Below, one piece after another: positions 1 to 4,873 of a DNA stretch of 5,024 bases. The notes beneath the pieces are model-generated. The model saw only the letters and a list, made by a program, of their open reading frames with translations. It was not told where the DNA came from and did no database searches. Source of the DNA: Spirochaetes bacterium GWF1_49_6 (lineage in GTDB: Bacteria; Spirochaetota; Brevinematia; Brevinematales; GWF1-51-8); contig MIBD01000132.1 in assembly GCA_001829395.1 (NCBI GenBank), positions 1 through 5,024 of the forward strand. Direction: 5' to 3'. The translations under genes and the position numbers were made by a program. Each line of letters begins with the position of its first letter. Position 1 is the first letter of the stretch.

Positions 1-216
1 TCTCTTTTCGTGTGGAATCATATTACGTCTAACCTCACACTGCTACACCCTTCGACTAGCTCAGGGTGACGTCGCAGGCCCGCGGTAGAAAGAGTATATT
101 CTTTGGTAATGGGTCTAGCCCCGCACTGGTACACCCTTCGACTAGCTCAGGGTGACGTCGCAGGCTCGCGGTAGAAAGAGTATATACTCTGGTAATGGGA
201 TTAGCCCGCGCAGCGG
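1..216. other. Non-coding region 3' of rarA
   Basis: I see no gene here. The stretch lies downstream of the rarA stop and is almost entirely the 86-bp tandem repeat, plus 26 bases at the left edge that may be a decayed further copy. No classical hairpin-plus-T-tract terminator is visible on the minus strand. The repeat's CACCCT/AGGGTG hairpins could mark the end of the operon transcript, but that is inference. Confidence 0.6.
27..207. repeat. 86-bp-period tandem repeat (two copies) with internal hairpins
   Basis: Bases 27-121 match 113-207 at an offset of 86, with about 9 mismatches in 95 positions by hand alignment. The core (44-121 against 130-207) has only 5 mismatches in 78. Each copy carries a short inverted repeat, CACCCT-11 nt-AGGGTG, at 46-51/63-68 and 132-137/149-154. 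Each also has a second dyad further right: AAAGA/TCTTT at 89-93/100-104 in copy 1, and the perfect 14-bp palindrome AGAGTATATACTCT at 177-190 in copy 2. The second copy fades out about 10 bp before the rarA stop codon, so the repeat lies immediately 3' of the operon. From memory, the CCCTTCGAC-AGCTCAGGGTGAC-type core recurs in intergenic regions of many uncultivated bacteria. That recollection has not been checked here. No open frame or RNA gene is evident. Confidence 0.85.
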
Positions 217-1485
217 TTAGCCGTCACGCAGTGACCGGAGCCAGTCGCGGATTTTTTTCTCGAAACCGAGATCGCCGGGTTCGTAGTACCGGACGTCCTT
301 CTCCGTGTACTTCTCCGCGATATAATGATTGGGGAAGCTATGCGGGTATTGATAGCCCACGCCCTTCCCGGTATCCTTCTCCGCCTCGAACACCGCGTTC
401 TTCAGGTGCAGCGGCACCTTCATCACATTCCCGTTACGGATATCCCCGCGCGCCTTGTTGATACAGAGCGCGGAGTTGCTTTTCGGGACGCCCGCGAGGA
501 GAAGGGTGGTTTCCGACAGGACGAGCTGAGCTTCGGGGAGGCCGATGAACTGCACCGCCTCGTAGCACGCGACCGCCATCGGTAACGCCTCCGGGTATGC
601 GAGGCCGATATCCTCGCTCGCGAGGATGATGAGACGGCGCGCGATAAATAACGGGTCTTCCCCGCTCTCGAGCATCATCGCGAGATAATAGATCGCCGCG
701 TCGACAGCGCTTCCACGCACCGACTTGATGAACGCCGAGATGACGTCGTAATGCCCCTCCTCGGAGGAGTAACGGGTCTCCGACTTTTGTAATATATTGA
801 GGATACCTTCTTCGGTCACACGCACGGTTTCGGACGCGCCCTGCGCCAGGACGACCATTTCTAGGGTGTTCAGCATCATCCTGGGGTCGGGGGTATATTC
901 GACCAGTTTCCCGCGCGCGCCCGCGCCGAACTCGATATGCAGGTTTTTCAGTAGATTGTCTTCCGCGAGCGAGCGTTCCAGTATCCTGTCGAGATCGTCC
1001 TTATCGAGAATCTTGAACTCGTAGATAAACAGTCTCGAACGGAAGGCGGGCTGGATAATAAAGTACGGGTTTTCGGTGGTCGCCCCGATGATGGTGACAA
1101 TCCCGTTCTCCATCGCGGAAAGGAACGCGTCCTGTTTGGGTTTGATGAGACGGTGGATTTCGTCGATAAACACAACCGTCCGTTCCCCGGCGAGGCTGCG
1201 GTTCTCGGCCTGCACGAGTAACTTGCGAATCTCGTCGTTATCCATCGTCAGCGCGTTGGTCATCACGAAATGGTACTCGAGTTTATTGGAAAGGATTTCA
1301 GCGAGACTGGTCTTCCCGGTGGCGGGCGGGCCGTAGAATATCATCGAATGAAGGATACGGTTCTCGAGCATGACGGTGATCGGTTTTCCGGGCGCGGTGA
1401 GGTGGGTTTGTCCGGCGAACTGTTCGAGAGTCCGGGGCATCATCCTGCGGGATAGGGGCTGGTTGAGGTTCGTAAAAAGCCCCAT
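217..1485 (-). CDS. rarA: Replication-associated recombination protein A (RarA/MgsA), AAA+ ATPase
   Basis: RarA is a clamp-loader-like AAA+ ATPase that acts in the cytoplasm at stalled replication forks and gaps (family knowledge). The 422 residues are a normal full length. Walker A is GPPATGKTS at 52-60, with Ala where the family usually has Gly. Walker B is VVFIDEIH at 104-111, sensor 1 is GATTENP at 134-140, and an FRSR arginine-finger region lies at 148-151. A sensor-2-like segment, PDPRMMLN (199-206), replaces the usual GDARRALN but keeps Asp200 and Arg202. The C-terminal MgsA tetramerisation part is evident from HYDVISAFIKSVRGS, GEDPLFIARRL and ASEDIGLA through VPLHL to YYEPGDLGFEKKIRDWL. 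The start codon overlaps the thyX stop by one base (TAATG), with GAGG a few bases upstream, which suggests translational coupling. It is probably the last gene of the operon. Confidence 0.96.
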   Translation of the reverse strand: MGLFTNLNQPLSRRMMPRTLEQFAGQTHLTAPGKPITVMLENRILHSMIFYGPPATGKTSLAEILSNKLEYHFVMTNALTMDNDEIRKLLVQAENRSLAGERTVVFIDEIHRLIKPKQDAFLSAMENGIVTIIGATTENPYFIIQPAFRSRLFIYEFKILDKDDLDRILERSLAEDNLLKNLHIEFGAGARGKLVEYTPDPRMMLNTLEMVVLAQGASETVRVTEEGILNILQKSETRYSSEEGHYDVISAFIKSVRGSAVDAAIYYLAMMLESGEDPLFIARRLIILASEDIGLAYPEALPMAVACYEAVQFIGLPEAQLVLSETTLLLAGVPKSNSALCINKARGDIRNGNVMKVPLHLKNAVFEAEKDTGKGVGYQYPHSFPNHYIAEKYTEKDVRYYEPGDLGFEKKIRDWLRSLRDG

Positions 1486-2147
1486 TAGTCCCTCGGATCC
1501 AGCACGGAGACTTCCTTCATAAATACCGTCTGCTTATATTCGAAATCCTTGCTCCAATGCTCGAAGTAGGTGAGGCCGAAAACGACCGGTGCGATATGAT
1601 AAAGCAGTTTCCATATTTTAACGGTCATGTCGCGGATTTCCCATTGCGCGTGACGGCTGACCCGCAGGTCGATAATATGGAGCCATTCGCGGAAATTCGC
1701 GGTAATCGTGAGCGTAGTGGGGGTGGCGTTCGGCAGAAGGAAACGCGCGTCCTCTTTACGGATACCCATCTCGAGGAGGCGGTGATAGCTGTCCTGAAGC
1801 GATTTCATCGTCGTCTCGTAAAGTACGAGCGCCTCGGGGTTATCGCTGACCGAATCGGGGATAATATATTCGAATTGCGTCTCGGTGACATACCGTTGGG
1901 AACGCTGGGTAAAGCTCGCGATACGGTGACGCACGAGCTGGTGGGACGCCGCGCGGGAAATCCCGGTAATATGCATACTAGCCGTCGAATGCTCGAAGAT
2001 GGAGAGATGCCCGTTCTTCAGCAGGGTCGGCAGGAACTTGATATAAGAATCGTCCGACATCTTCTCGTGCGAATCGTAGCAGATGCGCGCGTTAAACTCG
2101 ATATGTTTCTCAGGGTCGGGATTATGCGATAATAAAATGACTTCCAT
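1485..2147 (-). CDS. thyX: Flavin-dependent thymidylate synthase ThyX
   Basis: ThyX methylates dUMP to dTMP using methylenetetrahydrofolate, with FAD and NADPH, in the cytoplasm. It replaces the unrelated ThyA (family knowledge). The diagnostic RHRxxSxxxxSxR motif is present as RHRIASFTQRSQR at residues 73-85. Other conserved segments are FEH (51-53), RFLLPNATPT (135-144), NFREWLHIIDLR (151-162) and HAQWEIRDM (166-174). The last contains the arginine that I align with the dUMP-activating arginine of characterised ThyX proteins. At 220 residues it is a typical length. The opening MEVILLSHNPDPE matches the family N-terminus, which supports this start, and AAGAGG on the minus strand lies about 5 nt upstream. 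It sits 12 bp after the BI-1-like gene and shares one base with rarA, so it is the middle gene of the operon. Confidence 0.97.
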   Translation of the reverse strand: MEVILLSHNPDPEKHIEFNARICYDSHEKMSDDSYIKFLPTLLKNGHLSIFEHSTASMHITGISRAASHQLVRHRIASFTQRSQRYVTETQFEYIIPDSVSDNPEALVLYETTMKSLQDSYHRLLEMGIRKEDARFLLPNATPTTLTITANFREWLHIIDLRVSRHAQWEIRDMTVKIWKLLYHIAPVVFGLTYFEHWSKDFEYKQTVFMKEVSVLDPRD

Positions 2148-2159
2148 GCGGCCTCTTTT

Positions 2160-2918
2160 CTAACGGTTTCTGAGCTTGGCGAGCAGACGCAGTATCTCGA
2201 GATAAAGCCATATCAGGGTTACCATCAGGCCGAACGCCCCGTACCATTCGAGGTACTTCGGCGCGCCGGAACGGCTGCCCTGGCTGATAAACTCGAAGTC
2301 GAGCAGGAGATTGAACGCCGCGATCGCGCAGATGACGACGCTGACCGCGATACCGAGCGGACCGGAGTCGTGGATAAAGCCGAAGCCCGCGCCGCCGAAC
2401 GCCCGTATCAGCAGGTTGACACCGTAGAGAAGCGCAACCCCGCCCGTTGCCGCGATAATCGCGGTGCGTACCCCGCCGGTGACCTTAATCAGCCCGGTGG
2501 TATAGATAAGCAGCATGGCCGCGAAGATAGCCATAGTAATCATCACGGCGTTTATAACGATACCGGGATATGCTTTTTCGATGAGCGCGGACAATGTGCC
2601 GAGAACTACACCCTCGGCGATCGCGTATATAGGCGAAAGGTAGGGCGCGGTCGTCTTGACGAATATAATGACGAGCGACAGGACGAATCCCAGAATGGAT
2701 GCGCCAATCAGTACGGGCAGGACAAGGTCCTGATACTGACGCCATACCGACCAGACAAGCCCGGCGGGTATGAGGAGGAGTACGAAGAGGATCACAGTCT
2801 TGATCATCGTTCCAGACATCGTCATCGTGCCCTGCATGGATTCGCCGGAAACCTGCGTTCCCTGATCCGCGAAAACGTCCTTCATAAACACGGGATTACC
2901 CGATTTGAATAGAGCCAT
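2160..2918 (-). CDS. Bax inhibitor-1/YccA-like multi-pass membrane protein (BaxI_1 type)
   Basis: This is a 252-residue inner-membrane protein of the bacterial BI-1-like group. Relatives such as B. subtilis YetJ are pH-dependent calcium leak channels, but the physiological role of this subgroup is not settled. I count about seven hydrophobic segments: roughly 39-57, 65-87, 94-113, 118-138, 152-172, 187-207 and 224-247. The N-terminus is soluble and carries a Ser/Thr/Met-rich stretch at 22-38. Signatures of the subgroup are YPGIV (117-121), TGLIKVT (141-147), AATGG (156-160), LLLDFEFI with Asp207, and GAPKYLEWYGAFGL (218-231). Asp207 may match the calcium-site aspartate of YetJ, which is an inference. 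It is the first gene of the operon with thyX and rarA. AGGAGG at 2924-2929 (minus strand) gives ideal 5-nt spacing to this ATG. Confidence 0.93.
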   Translation of the reverse strand: MALFKSGNPVFMKDVFADQGTQVSGESMQGTMTMSGTMIKTVILFVLLLIPAGLVWSVWRQYQDLVLPVLIGASILGFVLSLVIIFVKTTAPYLSPIYAIAEGVVLGTLSALIEKAYPGIVINAVMITMAIFAAMLLIYTTGLIKVTGGVRTAIIAATGGVALLYGVNLLIRAFGGAGFGFIHDSGPLGIAVSVVICAIAAFNLLLDFEFISQGSRSGAPKYLEWYGAFGLMVTLIWLYLEILRLLAKLRNR

Positions 2919-2923
2919 ATTTT

Positions 2924-2929
2924 CCTCCT
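2924..2929 (-). promoter_or_regulatory. Shine-Dalgarno site of the BI-1-like gene
   Basis: The minus strand reads AGGAGG followed by 5 bases before the ATG that ends at 2918. It is a consensus site and fixes the start of the first operon gene. Confidence 0.85.
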
Positions 2930-2944
2930 GTAAAGGGTGTGCAT

Positions 2945-2973
2945 ATTATAATACCCCCGCGGTTTCTTCGCAA
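2945..2973 (-). promoter_or_regulatory. Sigma-70-like promoter of the BI-1-like/thyX/rarA operon
   Basis: On the minus strand a perfect -10 TATAAT (2945-2950) is preceded by exactly 17 bp and then TTGCGA (2968-2973), a 4/6 match to TTGACA. Transcription would start near 2938, leaving a leader of about 20 nt that contains the AGGAGG site. No other promoter is evident before thyX or rarA, whose spacings are 12 bp and -1 bp, so this one probably drives all three genes. Confidence 0.75.
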
Positions 2974-3030
2974 TAATCGGCCAAATCGTGAAATTGAAGA
3001 AATCCGCCGGGCGATACCGATATAAATACC

Positions 3031-3034
3031 GGAG
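3031..3034 (+). promoter_or_regulatory. Shine-Dalgarno site of the UPF0316 gene
   Basis: GGAG lies 6 bases before the ATG at 3041. It supports this start over the other in-frame methionines, which come only later in the protein. Confidence 0.65.
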
Positions 3035-3040
3035 TTAAAA

Positions 3041-3622
3041 ATGGATTGGATTCTCTTCGCGCAGAGCGATGTTTTCAAATGGGTGATACTTCCGTTAATG
3101 ATTATCGCCGCGAGGCTATGCGATGTCAGTCTCGGGACGATGCGGGTAATCTTTATCGGGAAGGGCTACCGTTTCCTCGCGCCGCTGATCGGCTTCTTCG
3201 AGGTGATGATCTGGCTTCTCGCGATCAGCCAGATTATCAACAACCTGACGAATATCTTCTATATGATTACTTACGCGACCGGATTCGCGCTGGGGAATTT
3301 CCTCGGGATGTCTATCGAGAAACGTATCTCGCTGGGTACGGTAATTGTCCGGGTGATTACCCATGTGGATAGCGTCGAACTGGTGGAATTCCTGCGGACG
3401 AGCGACTACGGCACTACTGTGATCGACGGCGAGGGTTCTACCGGCCCGGTAAAACTTATTTTCACCGTGATGGAGAGAAAGCAGATACCGGAGTATATCG
3501 AGATCGTGAAACGTTTCAATCCGGGCGCGTTCTATACGATCGAGGACGTCCGGTACGTGGAGGGCGGGATAATCGACACCGGACGGGAAAAACGCCGCCG
3601 TCTCCAGTCGAAACGGAAATAA
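3041..3622 (+). CDS. UPF0316 family membrane protein (DUF5698 + DUF2179), YebE-like
   Basis: This is a 193-residue protein of the UPF0316 family, whose function is not established. The N-terminal half is membrane-embedded, with hydrophobic segments at about 11-24, 45-66 and 70-92. It contains the conserved RLCDVSLGTMRVIFI (25-39), GFFEVMIWLLAI (51-62) and GFALGNFLGMSIE (81-93). The C-terminal half is a small soluble DUF2179 domain of the alpha/beta type, with VRVITHVDSVELVEFLR (103-119), IDGEGSTGPVKLIFTV (128-143) and FYTIEDVR (164-171). The domain recurs in other membrane-protein families and is presumed regulatory. A basic tail (182-193, REKRRRLQSKRK) would favour a cytoplasmic C-terminus. 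The gene diverges from the thyX operon across a 122-bp gap and is convergent with the lipoprotein gene, so it is probably monocistronic. No convincing promoter was found. Confidence 0.92.
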   Translation: MDWILFAQSDVFKWVILPLMIIAARLCDVSLGTMRVIFIGKGYRFLAPLIGFFEVMIWLLAISQIINNLTNIFYMITYATGFALGNFLGMSIEKRISLGTVIVRVITHVDSVELVEFLRTSDYGTTVIDGEGSTGPVKLIFTVMERKQIPEYIEIVKRFNPGAFYTIEDVRYVEGGIIDTGREKRRRLQSKRK

Positions 3623-3624
3623 TC

Positions 3625-3650
3625 AATTCTGTACCAGTCCCATGACCGGA
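3625..3650. repeat. Copy of the 3' end of the facing lipoprotein gene (26 bp)
   Basis: Bases 3625-3650 match 3846-3871 at 25 of 26 positions. The second site is the end of the lipoprotein coding sequence. Read on the minus strand, this copy also encodes PVMGLVQN followed by a stop codon. The single difference is synonymous (Val GTA against GTG), and the stop is TGA instead of TAA. Further upstream the reading frame diverges (YNEKH in place of VWFYR) and reaches a stop within a few codons. The copy starts two bases after the UPF0316 stop codon. It may be the remnant of a deleted paralogue or a duplication made during a rearrangement. Confidence 0.85.
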
Positions 3651-3657
3651 TGTTTTT
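3634..3657 (+). terminator. Possible intrinsic terminator of the UPF0316 gene
   Basis: CCAGTC (3634-3639) and GACCGG (3644-3649) can pair around a CCAT loop with one internal mismatch. The hairpin is followed by ATG and five Ts (3653-3657). The stem is short, so termination would be weak to moderate. The hairpin is made entirely from the duplicated lipoprotein-gene end. The original copy at 3855-3870 lacks the T-tract. Confidence 0.45.
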
Positions 3658-3678
3658 CATTGTAGTTTTACAAGCATT

Positions 3679-3788
3679 CTGTCATTGCGAACCCCGCGTA
3701 GTTTTTGATTTTTAATGCGCGGGGTGAAGCAATCGGTTTCACTATCGTTAAACAGACTGCTTTGTCGTTTCACTCCTCGCAGTGACGG
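3679..3788. repeat. Nested palindromic intergenic repeat (REP/MITE-like)
   Basis: The outer arms, CTGTCATTGCGA (3679-3690) and TCGCAGTGACGG (3777-3788), are complementary over 12 positions if two G-T wobbles are allowed. Inside lies a perfect 8-bp hairpin, ACCCCGCG (3691-3698) with CGCGGGGT (3718-3725), closing a 19-nt AT-rich loop. A second stem is formed by GAAGCAATC (3726-3734) and GACTGCTTT (3755-3763), with wobbles. The layout is a branched fold. From memory, GTCATTGCGA...GAAGCAATC...CTCGCAATGAC palindromes are abundant dispersed repeats in many bacterial genomes, usually in intergenic DNA. Membership of that family is likely but has not been searched. It carries no coding sequence, so any mobility would depend on an enzyme acting in trans. 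It may also act as a bidirectional transcript end between the convergent genes. Confidence 0.75.
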
Positions 3789-3843
3789 TATGGATATTTT
3801 TCAGACCCGTTGAGAGAGAGAGTATAAAATTATTTCAAGAACT

Positions 3844-4797
3844 TTAATTCTGCACCAGTCCCATGACCGGACGGTAGAACCATACCTGCCCGGACGTCTT
3901 ATTATTCAAATCGAGTTCCGATACGGTCACGACCTTCGTGTTGAACACGTTCTGGTGCGCCAGCTGGTAATGCAGTTTGCCGAGCACTTTATAGACTATC
4001 GCGGTATGATCGGGGCTTCCGTAAGACTCTATCGCCGTGCCGTTCTTGGTCGCATAGACGACCTTCACCGTCTTGAACTGGATGATATCGCCGGGAAGCA
4101 CATCGTCCTTCGAGGGGTCTAACGGTAACCCGAAGCCGGTAGGCCGAAGCCAGTCGGCGCTCAGCATATCCAGCGCGGCCTGCGCTAAGTCCCAGCATTC
4201 GCCGCGCCCGACAGTCTGCCCGATATGCGCGTTAACGAAATCGATGATGTAGGGGTTGAGCGAGAGTTTCTGGATATCCTTGGGCGCGTCCGCCTGCGAC
4301 ATGATATTGAACGCGAGCAGCGCCTGGAATGTCTGCGAGTTCGGGTCGTCCGCCGCGAACAGCGTCACCTTATAATCTCCCGCGCCGTCCTTGAGGATAT
4401 AGTACAGGCTGAAATTACCGTCCCATCCGGGTATGAACTTCAGGTCGTGCGTCTTGCCGCCGGGCTTCCCTACCTGTACCCACAGGATTTTATATTTCGT
4501 CCACCCCGTGAGAGGGAGAGAGTACCCGATTTTCACGGGGACGGGCTGGAGCTTCACGGTGTTCTCTCCGCCGATATAGGTCTGCATCTTGACAGTCTGG
4601 TTATTCTTATAGGTGTCGTAATCGAACGGGATAGGGGACTGTACCGCCTTCCCGGTCTTCTGCGCGATGAGCTCGAAATCTTTTGTCTGCTGGGGCGATG
4701 GCGCGTTCTTTTCCTCTTTTCCTTTTACGGCCTGTCCCCCGCATGAGGAAAGAACGGCCAGCGCGGCAGTGATAAATAGAACGAATAGTTTTTTCAT
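3844..4797 (-). CDS. Putative lipoprotein with C-terminal NlpC/P60- or CHAP-like Cys/His domain
   Basis: This is a 317-residue secreted lipoprotein. It has a KK N-terminus, a hydrophobic core (4-16) and a lipobox LSSC with Cys19, followed by a polar linker to about residue 50. Residues 55-165 look beta-rich, like an Ig-type fold, with the segments IPGWDGNFSLYYIL and GDYKVTLFAA. Residues 183-312 resemble a papain-fold NlpC/P60 or CHAP domain. It has GRGECWDLAQAALD with candidate nucleophile Cys201, then LPGDIIQF (234-241), then DHTAIVYKV with candidate His264, then HQN (281-283) as a possible third polar residue, ending in GQVWFYRP. If active it could cleave peptidoglycan peptides or another amide, but the substrate is unknown and I do not recognise a named gene. 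Its own promoter lies upstream, with an AGGGGG Shine-Dalgarno site at 4806-4811. Its last codons are duplicated beyond the gene at 3625-3650. Confidence 0.8.
   Translation of the reverse strand: MKKLFVLFITAALAVLSSCGGQAVKGKEEKNAPSPQQTKDFELIAQKTGKAVQSPIPFDYDTYKNNQTVKMQTYIGGENTVKLQPVPVKIGYSLPLTGWTKYKILWVQVGKPGGKTHDLKFIPGWDGNFSLYYILKDGAGDYKVTLFAADDPNSQTFQALLAFNIMSQADAPKDIQKLSLNPYIIDFVNAHIGQTVGRGECWDLAQAALDMLSADWLRPTGFGLPLDPSKDDVLPGDIIQFKTVKVVYATKNGTAIESYGSPDHTAIVYKVLGKLHYQLAHQNVFNTKVVTVSELDLNNKTSGQVWFYRPVMGLVQN
4504..4540. repeat. 8-bp inverted repeat inside the lipoprotein gene
   Basis: CCCCGTGA (4504-4511) and TCACGGGG (4533-4540) are perfectly complementary around a 21-nt spacer, within the coding sequence of the beta-rich domain. 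It may simply reflect the protein sequence. No role is evident. Confidence 0.4.
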
Positions 4798-4805
4798 AAC
4801 GGGCG

Positions 4806-4811
4806 CCCCCT
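4806..4811 (-). promoter_or_regulatory. Shine-Dalgarno-like site of the lipoprotein gene
   Basis: The minus strand reads AGGGGG, 8 bases before the ATG ending at 4797. It is G-rich rather than the consensus AGGAGG. The signal peptide begins directly at this ATG, which confirms the start. Confidence 0.6.
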
Positions 4812-4824
4812 GAATATCGGATAA

Positions 4825-4853
4825 ATATTACAGGGAAGCGCGGAATTTGTCAA
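4825..4853 (-). promoter_or_regulatory. Sigma-70-like promoter of the lipoprotein gene
   Basis: On the minus strand a perfect -35 TTGACA (4848-4853) is followed by 17 bp and TAATAT (4825-4830), a 4/6 match to TATAAT. Transcription would start near 4818, about 20 nt before the ATG. The -35 box lies only about 20 bp after the stop codon of the PIN-domain gene, so the lipoprotein gene need not depend on read-through from it. Confidence 0.75.
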
Positions 4854-4873
4854 CTGCTCCGGGAGGTTATCCT

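Larger units (their letters stand above)
3623..3843. other. Convergent intergenic region
   Basis: No gene is seen in these 221 bases. In order they hold the 26-bp copy of the lipoprotein gene end, a weak hairpin-T terminator, the palindromic repeat at 3679-3788, a short GA-repeat tract at 3812-3821, and an AT-rich stretch running into the lipoprotein stop codon. Confidence 0.7.

Noticed and set aside
51..68. TTCGAC...TAGCTCAGGG resembling tRNA T-loop and D-arm sequences
   Set aside because: The two motifs are in the wrong order and adjacent, there is no acceptor stem or anticodon arm, and the segment is part of a tandem repeat.
27..207. Possible CRISPR array
   Set aside because: There are only two units of 86 bp. 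They are similar along their whole length, with no unique spacers and no cas genes.
223..235. GTCACGCAGTGAC dyad at the very end of rarA
   Set aside because: It is a short palindrome fully within codons for the RarA C-terminus. It has no T-tract and no clear link to the nearby repeat.
1557..2132. Long plus-strand open frame antisense to thyX (191 codons), with similar ones antisense to the BI-1-like and lipoprotein genes
   Set aside because: Each lies entirely inside a well-supported gene on the other strand. The translations are Arg/Asp/Glu-rich and look like no family, as expected of antisense shadows.
2994..3026. Promoter for the UPF0316 gene (TTGAAG at 2994, TATAAA at 3021)
   Set aside because: The spacer would be 21 bp, and the start site would fall at or after the Shine-Dalgarno sequence. 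The plus-strand TATAAT at 2947-2952 has no matching -35 box.
3811..3837. GA-rich stretch similar to 4509-4535 inside the lipoprotein gene
   Set aside because: The resemblance (GAGAGAGTA followed by an AT-rich stretch ending in TTTCA/TTTTCA) needs gaps and is mostly low-complexity GA repeat, so it is not convincing as a duplication.
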